A stretch of 64,000 nt of DNA from positions 496,001 through 560,000 of the forward strand of contig NZ_CP010070.1 of the NCBI RefSeq assembly GCF_000800805.1. Reading direction: 5' to 3'. Under the pieces are notes generated by a model, which had not been told where the DNA came from, ran no database searches, and saw only the letters and a list, made by a program, of their open reading frames with translations. A program made the translations under genes and the position numbers. The stretch comes from Candidatus Methanoplasma termitum (GTDB lineage: Archaea > Thermoplasmatota > Thermoplasmata > Methanomassiliicoccales > Methanomethylophilaceae). Shown here one piece after another: positions 1-8,952 of the stretch (position 1 is its first letter; each line of letters opens with the position of its first letter).

Positions 1-495
1 CATAAGGAAGAAGAACACCGATGCGGTGAAGAATAAGAAATGCATCAGTGTGGTCATTTCCGGTTCGGTATACATTATGAAGAACATTAGCGCGGTTATC
101 AGAAGGAACCACGCTCCTCTCTTCCACTTTTTGAAATAAAAGTGTCCGAGCCCGAAGATACTGAACATCCCCGATAAGGGCCCTATCGGTCCGATGGGAA
201 GGAAAACGAGTATCCCGCCTATGACCGCAAGTGCGATCCCTATCCAGCCGTTCTTTACCATTTTCGGTCTGAAAGTTGCCATCTGGATCCTCGATCTCGG
301 CTCGCCGCATTTTTGGCATATGAGGTCGTTCGGGGACATCTCCGCCCCGCAGGCAGTACACTTATTCTTTTCCGGCTCGACAAAATGCCCTGCCGGATCT
401 ACTCTGATGGTGTTGTCTCTCTTCCTCCCGCAACGGTAGCAGAATTCGGATTCTTCGGGGATGTCGCTCCCGCACTCCGGGCAAATGTAATTCAT
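1..495 (-). CDS. Double zinc-ribbon membrane protein (C-terminus cut by window edge)
   Basis: The reading frame starts at an ATG at 495 and is still open at base 1, so only the first 165 residues are visible. Two CxxC pairs at Cys5/Cys8 and Cys19/Cys22 form one zinc ribbon, and Cys46/Cys49 with Cys60/Cys63 form a second. After about residue 75 come hydrophobic segments, with a GLGHFYF sequence between them that resembles the turn of TM2-type membrane proteins. It resembles the other zinc-ribbon membrane proteins at 11-16.8 kb. The ribbons may bind partner proteins or nucleic acid on the cytoplasmic face, but the function is unknown. Confidence 0.8.
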   Translation of the reverse strand, partial: MNYICPECGSDIPEESEFCYRCGRKRDNTIRVDPAGHFVEPEKNKCTACGAEMSPNDLICQKCGEPRSRIQMATFRPKMVKNGWIGIALAVIGGILVFLPIGPIGPLSGMFSIFGLGHFYFKKWKRGAWFLLITALMFFIMYTEPEMTTLMHFLFFTASVFFFLM

Positions 496-514
496 TTTAC
501 TCCTTCAACTGCAC

Positions 515-1318
515 TCACAAGTGCATATGGTATGTTCCGTTATTGTGTTTGACTTTAATATCATCATCGTACAGGTCGCTTATGATCTTTGATGTGAACA
601 GCGATGTCTTTTTCCCGTCGGCGAATATCTTTCCGCCCTTCATCATTATAATGCGGTCTATCCTGTCGGGAATGTCCTCAAGGCTGTGAGTCACAATGAC
701 AAGGCTTACGCCTGAATCTATGAGAATATCGAACATCTTCCTGAACTTTGATGCCATTGTGATGTCGAGGCCCGTCATAGGTTCATCCATTACGAGCGTG
801 GAAGGATCAGTGACCAAAGCTCTGGCGATCAATGCGCGTCTCATCTCTCCCAAGGAAAGCCCGTCCAGGGTTCTGTCCAAAAGATCATCGATGCCCATCA
901 TCACCGCTGTGTCATGGGCTTTTGAGATCATTTCTTCCGTAACGGTCATGCCTCTGAACACGTCCAAGCTTCCGAAGAATCCGGAAACGATCACCTCGCT
1001 CACTGTAGTATCGTCTTCGAACCGGCTTTGAAGGTCCATTGAGACGATGCCCATTTTGCTCCTCACGTCAAAGATGTTCCAATACGGGTCCCCGAATATC
1101 TTCATTACCGCGGGAGACTCCTCATTATAGAACGGACGTATCTCGCCCCTAAGCAGTTTTATAAGCGTGGTCTTGCCGGAACCGTTGCATCCGATTATCG
1201 CAACGCTTTCATTCTCTTCTATTGAAAGGTCAATGGAATCGAGGATCTTCTTTCCGTTCCTTACCACAGAAACATCCTTCATTTCCAGCATCTTCATGCC
1301 TGACCCATAGATAACCAT
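515..1318 (-). CDS. ABC transporter ATPase subunit (stand-alone)
   Basis: The 267-residue protein is a single ABC ATPase domain. It shows Walker A (GCNGSGKTT, near residue 43), a signature LSLGEMRR that departs from the usual LSGGQ, Walker B LVMDEP and the switch histidine in VTHS. No permease or binding protein lies beside it. The closest look-alikes I know are the ModF/YlmA-type ATPases, whose substrates are poorly defined. The start may instead be Met8 (MKMLEMKDV), because the first seven residues do not look like part of the domain. The ATP-binding role is certain; the transported substrate, or whether it transports at all, is not. Confidence 0.85.
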   Translation of the reverse strand: MVIYGSGMKMLEMKDVSVVRNGKKILDSIDLSIEENESVAIIGCNGSGKTTLIKLLRGEIRPFYNEESPAVMKIFGDPYWNIFDVRSKMGIVSMDLQSRFEDDTTVSEVIVSGFFGSLDVFRGMTVTEEMISKAHDTAVMMGIDDLLDRTLDGLSLGEMRRALIARALVTDPSTLVMDEPMTGLDITMASKFRKMFDILIDSGVSLVIVTHSLEDIPDRIDRIIMMKGGKIFADGKKTSLFTSKIISDLYDDDIKVKHNNGTYHMHL

Positions 1319-1381
1319 ACTAAAAAAGGTTACACAAAAAAGAAAGATTTGAAGATGTTTTTAAAAAATGTTTCTGGAAAT

Positions 1382-3148
1382 TTACGATTCGTTCCCTTCG
1401 TCAACAACCTCGATTCCCGTATCAACAGTCCTTTTGTTCTTCCACCACATTATGGCATATGCTATGATCAGAGTCGCTGCTGATAACGGAAGCGAAATGA
1501 TCAACGCATCGACGTATTGTATCGTTCCGCCAAACAATACTGGGTTTCCTGTAAGCCATTTACAAATAGGAAGGAATATCGACGAGCCTGAGTTGATGAA
1601 CAGTGCCCAAAACAAATACGAAACCGTTCCGACAGTTATGCTTGCAAGTGCGACGTTCTTCTTCGGATCCTTTCCGAATAATCCGTATATCATCAGAGGA
1701 AGGATCGCTGCTGCGGTCAGACCCATGAACAACGACGTCGCCTTTGCAACGATGTCGTTGGGCATAAGGAAACAATAAACAACGATAAGAACCATTACTA
1801 TTGCTGTTACTGATCTGTTGACGAACAGAGATTGCTGATCATCACTTTCTTTCTTCCTCCCACCTTTTCGCACACGTACTTTAAAATCTTCCCAAGTAGC
1901 CACTATATTGTCGCTGAATTTTGTGGATTTACCATCTTCTATTCTCTTTTTCTTCCAATCCTTCCACACTGCGAAAACGTCATGGCCTCCTGCGGTGCCG
2001 ATTGTGTGCATAAGTGCACTGAGTGTCGATATTGCTGCAGCGAGCAGAGCCAATATGAAGACACAAATGAACAGATCTCCTAAACTGTATTTTTTGAACA
2101 CCTCAAGCACATATTGTGGGATTATGTAATCAACAGGTATCGATTTGGCGTTCGCATAATCTGGCAGAGACAGCATATATTGACCGGCCGTCATACCGTG
2201 TTCTTCCATGAAGTAGACATTTGTAAAAGCACCTACTGTATAGGCACTGGCCACGATAGCAATCATGAATATGCTACCAATGATCAAAGACTTGTTAAGG
2301 GTCTTATTATCTTTAGCCGACATAAATCTGACGACCAGCTGAGGTTGAGTAAGTGCGCCGATTCCAACACCCAAGATAAATGTGGATATCACCAGCCAGA
2401 ACTCTTTTGAATTGAAAACAGGGAATGCCGCTAAATTCACACCTCCATCCAACATACCCTTTACAAAGCCATAATCCTTCAAAGAATCAACAGCATGTGT
2501 GAATCCGCCGACTGTTATGAGTGTAATAACTAAAATTACTATCATGCCGACGAACATTATCCCCGCCTGCAGAGCATCGTTATACATAACGGCGATTATT
2601 CCGCCGTACACTACATACGCTCCGACAATTACTGCCAAAATTATCAGAATAATATTGTAAAACTCCTGAAGGCCCATAAAGGTCACAACAGAATTCACGC
2701 CTGCTTTCAGGACTGCAGCGCAGTAGATAGGCATCATTACAATGATGATTACTGCAGCAAACATGCGAATTCCCTTCGATTTGAAAATTTTTCCGAAAAG
2801 ATCTGAGAAAGTCGACGCTCCCAACTTCAAACCTATTCTTCTTACTCTTCTCCCGAACACAACAAAAGCAATGAACAAGCCTAAGAACAGATTCAGGAAG
2901 CACAACCAGATCATTGTCATTCCATGTACGGCCGCTTGACCTCCGAATCCGACTATCGCAGAAGCGCTCAGGAATGTTGCGCCGTATGAAAGGGCGATTA
3001 TCAAGGGATTTGTTTTATTTCTTCCTAGAAGGAACTGCTTATTGCTTTTTGTGTGGTGGAAACCGTACCAACCCAAAAAGATCGTCGCAATAATGAAAAG
3101 GATCATCACTGCTATGAAAAGAGGGAAAGAAACCGCCTCATTAGCCAT
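1382..3148 (-). CDS. Sodium:solute symporter family protein
   Basis: The 588-residue, very hydrophobic protein has about 13 predicted membrane spans and the layout of the SSS family (proline/pantothenate/acetate-type symporters). The early spans contain the sequence SYGATFLSASAIVGFGG, typical of the first core helix that binds sodium and substrate. Two charged cytoplasmic stretches interrupt the spans, the larger near residue 400. Its ATG overlaps the TAA of the small upstream gene (TAATG), so the two are translationally coupled. The substrate cannot be read from the sequence; small organic acids or amino acids are the usual cargo. Confidence 0.9.
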   Translation of the reverse strand: MANEAVSFPLFIAVMILFIIATIFLGWYGFHHTKSNKQFLLGRNKTNPLIIALSYGATFLSASAIVGFGGQAAVHGMTMIWLCFLNLFLGLFIAFVVFGRRVRRIGLKLGASTFSDLFGKIFKSKGIRMFAAVIIIVMMPIYCAAVLKAGVNSVVTFMGLQEFYNIILIILAVIVGAYVVYGGIIAVMYNDALQAGIMFVGMIVILVITLITVGGFTHAVDSLKDYGFVKGMLDGGVNLAAFPVFNSKEFWLVISTFILGVGIGALTQPQLVVRFMSAKDNKTLNKSLIIGSIFMIAIVASAYTVGAFTNVYFMEEHGMTAGQYMLSLPDYANAKSIPVDYIIPQYVLEVFKKYSLGDLFICVFILALLAAAISTLSALMHTIGTAGGHDVFAVWKDWKKKRIEDGKSTKFSDNIVATWEDFKVRVRKGGRKKESDDQQSLFVNRSVTAIVMVLIVVYCFLMPNDIVAKATSLFMGLTAAAILPLMIYGLFGKDPKKNVALASITVGTVSYLFWALFINSGSSIFLPICKWLTGNPVLFGGTIQYVDALIISLPLSAATLIIAYAIMWWKNKRTVDTGIEVVDEGNES

Positions 3149-3297
3149 TATTCCTCACCCTTTATATCATCCTCGGTAATGTCCTCACCTTCTTTTTCTT
3201 TCCAGAAAACTGCCCAAATGCAGCAAGCTGCCACTGTTAAGAAACATCCTAAATACCCTGCGATAATGAATGGATCTGTCAGTCCAAAAAATGCCAT
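3148..3297 (-). CDS. 49-residue membrane protein coupled to the symporter
   Basis: This ORF begins MAFFGLTDPFIIAGY and ends in an acidic tail (TEDDIKGEE). One hydrophobic helix spans about residues 9-31. A strong ribosome binding site (GGAGG) sits a few bases before the ATG, and its stop overlaps the symporter ATG. Small single-span proteins encoded directly before SSS symporters are known in bacteria and archaea and are thought to act as accessory subunits. I assign that role from position and shape, not from a recognised motif. Confidence 0.75.
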   Translation of the reverse strand: MAFFGLTDPFIIAGYLGCFLTVAACCIWAVFWKEKEGEDITEDDIKGEE

Positions 3298-3410
3298 TTT
3301 TTCTCCTCCATGCTAAATGTTAACACGGTACATGGATTGCAATCGGGTTTATAATAATATACCATTAAGAACGTCAAAAAACAAGAATAAACACGCATTC
3401 TTTTATGGAA

Positions 3411-3424
3411 AGATATTAAATATC
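3411..3424 (+). promoter_or_regulatory. Likely TATA promoter of the SRP RNA
   Basis: An AT-rich AGATATTAAATATC element centred about 25-28 bases before the predicted 5' end of the SRP RNA fits an archaeal TATA box. Confidence 0.55.
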
Positions 3425-3444
3425 TTCCTTCAATAGGTATTGCC

Positions 3445-3750
3445 GTTAGGCTTGACCGGGGAGCTTGGCGTGCCCTTCACCCGCAATCGTCAATAGCGGG
3501 GGTGACAGCAGGGGGCGGCAGAGTTGAAGGTCCAAGCCCGCATAGCAACTATGAGATCTTGTCCTGCAGAGTCGGAGTTTGTGTGTCGAACAGCCGGAGG
3601 GTCGTATCGCGCACATTCATCGGGGGAACCGGGCCAGGTCCTGACGGGAGCAGCCTTACTCTGTGCTACTGACGTTTGCGGGGTCGCAGGGTTGAGAAAC
3701 GAAGCGGTCAACTTGGGACGGATATGATGTCCACCTCTGTGGCCTAACAC
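3445..3750 (+). ncRNA. Signal recognition particle RNA (archaeal 7S RNA)
   Basis: The ends pair: GTTAGGC at 3446-3451 region matches GCCTAAC at 3742-3748, closing helix 5 of an about 305-base RNA. Near 3633-3656 is the conserved SRP54-binding helix 8, with GGGCCAGG on the 5' side and GGGAGCAGCC on the 3' side, including the invariant AGCAG asymmetric loop. A TATA-like box lies upstream and a T-rich run follows at 3751. The apical loop of helix 8 reads TGAC where GGAA is usual. The RNA scaffolds SRP19 and SRP54 for co-translational membrane targeting; srp54 itself is at 27367-28719. Confidence 0.9.
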
Positions 3751-3751
3751 T

Positions 3752-4729
3752 TTATTTCTTTTTCGGACTGCAGCCGGTGATGATATCCTTCTCAAAATCG
3801 AAAAGCGTCATCGTCTTACCGCCCATCGTAAGTTTGAGTTTCATGCTGCCGTCGACCTTTCCCACGACGGCGCCGTCGCACTTCACACTCTTGAAAAGAG
3901 AGATTATCTCGGCGGAGTTCTCGGGGGGACAGGAGAACACAAACCCACAGCCCTGATAGGATAAGATCCATTGGATAAGATCGATCCCCTTCGGTGTCGG
4001 TATTTTGTTTATGTCGACGGTGCCTCCCTTCATTGATGTCTCGAGCATCATCCCGAGCGTCCCGATCGATCCGGGATTGCTCATGTCCTTTGCCGAATGA
4101 GTAAGGTGTTTCGATGCGATCACTGTCATCATGTCCATCTGAGCCTGAACAATGGAAGCATCCTTTCTCGTAGTGGTGTCCCAGGCGTATTTGAGCCCCT
4201 CGGGGAAGAATCCGTCGAGATCCATTACGAAGACGATGTCGTCGTCGTCCTCCGCTGTGCTGCTGAGTATGATGTCGGTTTTAGGCACCGTTCCGATGAT
4301 CGACATGTCGATCGCGTTATAGTTGCAGTCGGGGTGGGTATGCCCGCCCACGATCGGAACGTTGAACTTTTCGACCGCGGCCGACATACCCTTCAGTATC
4401 TGGCCGCATAGCCTGTCCTTAGAGATGGAAAGAACGTCGACCATCGCCAAGGACTTTCCGCCCATCGCCGCTATATCGTTGACATTCACAAGAACGGCAT
4501 AATAACCGGCATAGTACGGGTGAGAATTCACCAGAGATTCCATAATGCCGTCCGTCGCAAAAAGAATGTAGTTGTCGCCGTATTCCACGGCGGCGGCGTC
4601 CTCTCCCTCAGAGGCACCGATGAGGGGGAACTTCTTCGATGAAATGGAACTCACGATATCATGTATGGCCTTCTTGCGGGTAACTCCCGGAAATGTCCTG
4701 ATAGCATTGACGATGGCCTCCAGAGTCAT
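3752..4729 (-). CDS. Methanogenesis marker protein 2 (AIR synthase-related)
   Basis: This is a PurM/SelD-type ATP-binding protein of about 325 residues. It has the glycine-acid motif GEDAAAVEYGD near the N-terminus, where the family binds ATP and metal, and LVNVNDIAAMGG, a family hallmark. The start TLEAIVNAIRTFPGVTRK is what I know as the beginning of methanogenesis marker 2, found almost only in methanogens and of unproven function. I chose ATG 4729 over an upstream codon because a TATA-like ATTATTTATC lies about 25-30 bases before it and the longer form overlaps the protease gene. The 3' end abuts the SRP RNA on the opposite strand. Confidence 0.85.
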   Translation of the reverse strand: MTLEAIVNAIRTFPGVTRKKAIHDIVSSISSKKFPLIGASEGEDAAAVEYGDNYILFATDGIMESLVNSHPYYAGYYAVLVNVNDIAAMGGKSLAMVDVLSISKDRLCGQILKGMSAAVEKFNVPIVGGHTHPDCNYNAIDMSIIGTVPKTDIILSSTAEDDDDIVFVMDLDGFFPEGLKYAWDTTTRKDASIVQAQMDMMTVIASKHLTHSAKDMSNPGSIGTLGMMLETSMKGGTVDINKIPTPKGIDLIQWILSYQGCGFVFSCPPENSAEIISLFKSVKCDGAVVGKVDGSMKLKLTMGGKTMTLFDFEKDIITGCSPKKK

Positions 4730-4773
4730 GAACACACATAATGTACCGAAGATAAATAATACGTACCTCGGAA

Positions 4774-6342
4774 TCACCGCGGAATGACCGCTACAGCTAT
4801 CACAACGATCAGCACGAAGATCATGATCATTGAAAAAGAGCCGGTGATGCGCGAAACGAGCTCCTCTCTTTTCTTCTCGTCTTTCATCTTCAATCTTTCA
4901 AGTATTGCGCTGAGTCCGCCTTGGAAAATGAATCCCCCGTCGAAGGGGATCGCGGGAATGGCGTTGGACACCCCGAGCATTACGTTAAGCCAGAATATCC
5001 AATAGAATGCGCTCACGATTATCCAGAAAGCGCCGCCCAGCGGAACATCGAACCACCACTGGGCCCCGGAGGGGATCGGAGAGTATCCGATCATAGGCCC
5101 CGTTATGTAAGATATCAGCGATCTGCCCACACCGACAATGCCGTCCGCACCGTATATGGGGTTCCTTCCGATCTCAAGAGTTACATTCGGTGTTGTGAGT
5201 CTCATACCGGAAGTTGTCGTACTGACGCCGATGTATCCTATTCCGCCGTTGTTCCCCAGGGTGATCGTCTCGGTCTTCGAAGAACTGTCGATTGAGGAGT
5301 TGTCGTTGCCTCTGCCGACGTATTCTATCGCGGCAACATCGCCGGGCGAGGTGGTCTTCATAAAAGAAAGGAATTCGGCCATGTCATAGAATTGTGTTTT
5401 CTCACCGTCAATGGTTATCGAACGTATGAATGTATTTCTCATCAGTTTACCGTCGGCCGGACTCCCCCCGGTCACATTTTCAATGAATACCCCCCATTGG
5501 ATCGTAGTGCTTATCGGCGTATCTCTGCTGCTTTCGGTAATATATTCCACACTCACTAAGCTTCCGGGGGCGAAATCCACTGTGTTCGTGCCGTTGTAGT
5601 AGTACGCCTGCCCATCTACGGTCAATATTATCGCACTGGCGGGGATCCCGGCTTCCAGTGCGGGCGAGTCCCCGGTTACCTTGTAAACTGCAGTGTTGTC
5701 TCCGAAATCGGAGGATATCCCTCCCATCATCAACACTGCGAATATGAAAAACGCGGTTATCGCGCCGAGGAAATTTGTTGTTATCCCCGCCGAATAAAGA
5801 TCCAATTTTGCTCTTCTGGTGCTCTTCCCGATGTCCTCTTCGTTCGGTTCAACGAAAGCGCCCAACGGGACAACTCCGTACAGGGCGCCGGTGGAATCGA
5901 CGCGCATATCGTTCGCTCTTGTCTGGAAGCCGTGCGCAAGCTCATGGATGACCATCGCAACGAACAATCCCAGTATCGCATACCAGAAGAATTTTCCCGA
6001 CATGAGGGGGTTGATACCCGGTATAGCTAGCGCATACTCTATCCCCAGACCCGAACTGTTCAGGCTCGTGGGAAGGTTCAGGAGGCCTATTATCAGGATA
6101 TAGACGATGAACACCATCAGACAGAAAGACACAGTGATGGAGAAGATGCCGAAGAGCCTCCAGAATCTTTTGTATTTGGACCATCTTTCCATCAAGCTTG
6201 TTCCCAGTCTAGTCTTGATCATTATGCATGGGCCGTATTTCACAAGGCCGTACTTCTTTGCAGTAGGCGATCTCCATACCCAAACGTAGATCGGTACGTA
6301 AACGACTGCCAACATCAACAGGATCCAATAGGTTAGTTCCAA
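4774..6342 (-). CDS. Site-2 protease family intramembrane metalloprotease (M50)
   Basis: The 522-residue membrane protein carries the zinc motif HELAH at residues 133-137 in a transmembrane helix. A second conserved helix near residue 460 has NAIPAIPFDGG, the family's NPDG-like third zinc ligand region. A PDZ-like soluble insert lies between them (about residues 215-420). Such proteases cut membrane-anchored regulators inside the bilayer. The gene lies between marker 2 and mptE on the same strand, but promoter-like sequence before marker 2 suggests separate transcription. The natural substrate is not evident here. Confidence 0.88.
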   Translation of the reverse strand: MELTYWILLMLAVVYVPIYVWVWRSPTAKKYGLVKYGPCIMIKTRLGTSLMERWSKYKRFWRLFGIFSITVSFCLMVFIVYILIIGLLNLPTSLNSSGLGIEYALAIPGINPLMSGKFFWYAILGLFVAMVIHELAHGFQTRANDMRVDSTGALYGVVPLGAFVEPNEEDIGKSTRRAKLDLYSAGITTNFLGAITAFFIFAVLMMGGISSDFGDNTAVYKVTGDSPALEAGIPASAIILTVDGQAYYYNGTNTVDFAPGSLVSVEYITESSRDTPISTTIQWGVFIENVTGGSPADGKLMRNTFIRSITIDGEKTQFYDMAEFLSFMKTTSPGDVAAIEYVGRGNDNSSIDSSSKTETITLGNNGGIGYIGVSTTTSGMRLTTPNVTLEIGRNPIYGADGIVGVGRSLISYITGPMIGYSPIPSGAQWWFDVPLGGAFWIIVSAFYWIFWLNVMLGVSNAIPAIPFDGGFIFQGGLSAILERLKMKDEKKREELVSRITGSFSMIMIFVLIVVIAVAVIPR

Positions 6343-6368
6343 GACTCTACTTCCGGTAATCCCCCATA

Positions 6369-7064
6369 TTACTTTTTGTTATAAAAAGTACCAGACGGGC
6401 GCCTGACGGAAACCCCGGGCTCGTTGTGGTCGAATATTATCTTTTTCGCCCACAAGAGTTTCTTGGCTTTGACCCCGCTGTCGGTTCCCGCTTTTTCTGA
6501 AGGTCTCTCAAAATCGAACCCCAAAAGAAGGATGTCCTTCGCCCCGAAATGCCTTGCGATACATACCGCACGGTCCCCGTCTGTGAAACCTCCGTAGTTC
6601 GATAGGATGTTGTCTGGTCTGGACTGGGTCGTAAGAACCACGGGGCCTATGAAACTGTGTGCATATCTCTGTATAAGCTCGGAATTGTCACCGTGTGCGT
6701 GCATGAATGTCACGGCACCCGCCTTGCTGGCCTCTATCTGCGGCATAATATCGCCGTCCAGGTCGGTCACTACAATATCCGGCATGATGCCTATGTCCTT
6801 CAGCCTACCGACAGCCGACCCCGAGGCTATCAGCGTTCCTTTCGGAGGGTCCTTTTCGATCTCGTTCTCAAGATCATCACTGCATCCGAACACAGTCGCT
6901 TTCCGCTGGACCTTGATGTCATCATCAAAGATAAGGTCTGAATTCATCATCACAGCTTTCAGCAGACGCGCCGAACTCTCGTCTTCGGTTCTGGAATATC
7001 CGAAATCATAGAGGATGTCTTCGTAGATACGTTCCCATTCCTCAGGCAGCATCCTTTCCCGCAT
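6369..7064 (-). CDS. mptE: 6-hydroxymethylpterin diphosphokinase MptE-like
   Basis: The 231-residue protein matches the archaeal MptE family (DUF115, MJ1634-like), which transfers pyrophosphate to 6-hydroxymethyl-7,8-dihydropterin during tetrahydromethanopterin-type cofactor synthesis. Family features visible are IASGSAVGRL, PDIVVTDLDGD with the metal-binding acids, and HAHGDN. A GFDFERPSEKAG segment follows near the C-terminus. It overlaps the end of the DUF373 gene by 23 bases, so the two form an operon. Two ATGs (7064 and 7052) are plausible starts. Confidence 0.85.
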   Translation of the reverse strand: MRERMLPEEWERIYEDILYDFGYSRTEDESSARLLKAVMMNSDLIFDDDIKVQRKATVFGCSDDLENEIEKDPPKGTLIASGSAVGRLKDIGIMPDIVVTDLDGDIMPQIEASKAGAVTFMHAHGDNSELIQRYAHSFIGPVVLTTQSRPDNILSNYGGFTDGDRAVCIARHFGAKDILLLGFDFERPSEKAGTDSGVKAKKLLWAKKIIFDHNEPGVSVRRPSGTFYNKK

Positions 7065-8184
7065 CCTTTATCTCTTCTTCCGCGGCTTTGATGGTCCCCT
7101 TCATATGGCGCTGCAGCATAGCCGAGATAAGAGCGAGCACAATACCGCCCACAAGCTCCAGGCCGAAGAGGGTGTTGTTCTGCATTCCCATTTCCAAATA
7201 TGCAAGGATTATGTCCAAAGCGCCTGTTATGATAAGTCCGATCGCAACTATGTTTATGCTTCCGATAATGAAGCTAATCTTGATCTTCTTCGTTGAAAGG
7301 TATGTATCCACCAGGTCACCTACCTGATATATCAGGATCGCGAATATGATGAACCACAATGCGTTTGAGATGAACCATAGGCCGCCTTCGAGGATCGTAG
7401 GAACATAAAGTTCATTAAGAGACAGATACCCGGCAACCAGACCAACTATCACAAAAAGCAGGGCAAGAAAAATGAACGTAAAGGAAACGCTCCCGCTCCT
7501 TATCCTGTCGATCCATTTTACTCTGCGCGAAGAGACCCATTCTGCGACGTTGTACCCATACAGCACTATGAAAGCGCCGATAAGGAAAAAGACCATCGGC
7601 GTGGTCAGAACAGAAAGGGAAGCCCCCTCATTAAAGTACGATGCGAGCGCAAATATCAGGAAGACCGATGATATGAGGGCTACTATCACGCCTATCGGGG
7701 CAAGGAACCGCTTTTTCTTCGCGGGATCTTCTAGGATCTTAGAGATAATGTAGACTGTGCCCTCGAGTCCCGGGGCCTGTTTAACATACACTTTTTTGAC
7801 AGAATCTATGGGGATCCTTGAAGAGATGATCGGATAAACATACTCATCCTCTGCTCCGTCGCCGACAAGGATGACCCTTTCGGGGTTTACCTTTTTTAGG
7901 ACGATCTCTAGTTCATCAACTATTGCAGCATCGGACCGGTGGCCCACTTTCGCATTCCCGCCGATGAGTGCGACCTCAACGTTGTCATTCCCTTCTTTTT
8001 TGATCTCCTTGTAGATGTTAATCGCCGCATAAAGCGCATTGACGTCTGAGTCCTCCGGATCGGCTATACCTAACGCTGTCGCTGCGACCGAGCAATCCTC
8101 CACACCTATTACAGGCGTGTCGACATCGCCCTTGACACCGAAGTCGTCATCCCTATCCACGACCAGAACCAATGTCCTCTTCAT
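7042..8184 (-). CDS. DUF373 family membrane protein
   Basis: This is a conserved archaeal protein of 380 residues. The soluble N-terminal half starts with LVLVVDRDDDFG and contains GVEDCSVAATALGIADPEDSD and IGGNAKVG. About seven membrane helices follow from about residue 160, and the C-terminus is charged. DUF373 proteins are widespread in Euryarchaeota and have no established activity. The soluble part looks like a small-ligand or nucleotide-binding fold, which is inference. It is the first gene of an operon with mptE and is divergent from the MBL-fold gene. Confidence 0.85.
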   Translation of the reverse strand: MKRTLVLVVDRDDDFGVKGDVDTPVIGVEDCSVAATALGIADPEDSDVNALYAAINIYKEIKKEGNDNVEVALIGGNAKVGHRSDAAIVDELEIVLKKVNPERVILVGDGAEDEYVYPIISSRIPIDSVKKVYVKQAPGLEGTVYIISKILEDPAKKKRFLAPIGVIVALISSVFLIFALASYFNEGASLSVLTTPMVFFLIGAFIVLYGYNVAEWVSSRRVKWIDRIRSGSVSFTFIFLALLFVIVGLVAGYLSLNELYVPTILEGGLWFISNALWFIIFAILIYQVGDLVDTYLSTKKIKISFIIGSINIVAIGLIITGALDIILAYLEMGMQNNTLFGLELVGGIVLALISAMLQRHMKGTIKAAEEEIKDAGKDAA

Positions 8185-8298
8185 TAAAACTGGATTGTTT
8201 CAGGAATATAATAGAGTTCTGTGCAGAACGGCGGTTTTATATGTGTTTCAAGCTGTAAGTCAAAACAACCATTGCAAGTGTTTTTCTATAGCTACGGT

Positions 8299-8952
8299 AT
8301 GTCGGAGGCTATGCGCATAAGGTGGCAGGGTCATTCGTGTTTTGAGTTCTTCGGTCCGAAGAATTCTGTTATCACAGACCCTCATGACGGAAAGTCAATC
8401 GGGATAAAACCTCCCATCTCCAATGCGGATATCGTTCTTGTTTCCCATGACCATTTCGACCATAATGCTACAAGAATGATAAAAAACGAACATTCCACAA
8501 TCATCTCTCAAATCGGAAAACATGAAGTAAAAGGTACCGTTTTCGAGGGGTTGCCGTCTTTCCACGATGATCAGCAAGGGGCATTAAGAGGATCCAACAT
8601 AATCTACAAATTCAAAATGGACGGCATAAACATATGTCACTGCGGGGATCTGGGGGACACTCCCTCGGAAGATGTCATTAAAGCGATAAGGAAAGTAGAC
8701 ATTCTTTTTATCCCCGTTGGCGAAATCTATACATTGTCGATACCGCTGCTCAAGGACTTCATCCGCAGGGTAGAGCCGAAGATCGTAGTCCCGATGCACT
8801 ATAGGGTTGGGGGTATAACACTTCCGCTAAAAACCGTTGATGATTTCCTCAACGGAATACCGAAGGACAACATTCTTTACGTTGGGAACGAAGTTGAGCT
8901 GTCCACGGACGAACTCGATGAATTCTTAGGCGTCTGGGTATTTGACAGGTGA
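8299..8952 (+). CDS. MBL-fold metal-dependent hydrolase (UlaG/UPF0173-like)
   Basis: A metallo-beta-lactamase fold protein of about 217 residues. It shows the metal-binding HDHFDHN motif, a later HCGDLGD and a PMHYR near the C-terminus. I start it at ATG 8299 (MSEAMRIRW); the frame is open further upstream, but that region holds a TATA-like TTTTATATG near 8233 and does not look coding. Members of this group hydrolyse phosphodiesters or lactones, and the substrate here is unknown. Confidence 0.85.
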   Translation: MSEAMRIRWQGHSCFEFFGPKNSVITDPHDGKSIGIKPPISNADIVLVSHDHFDHNATRMIKNEHSTIISQIGKHEVKGTVFEGLPSFHDDQQGALRGSNIIYKFKMDGINICHCGDLGDTPSEDVIKAIRKVDILFIPVGEIYTLSIPLLKDFIRRVEPKIVVPMHYRVGGITLPLKTVDDFLNGIPKDNILYVGNEVELSTDELDEFLGVWVFDR

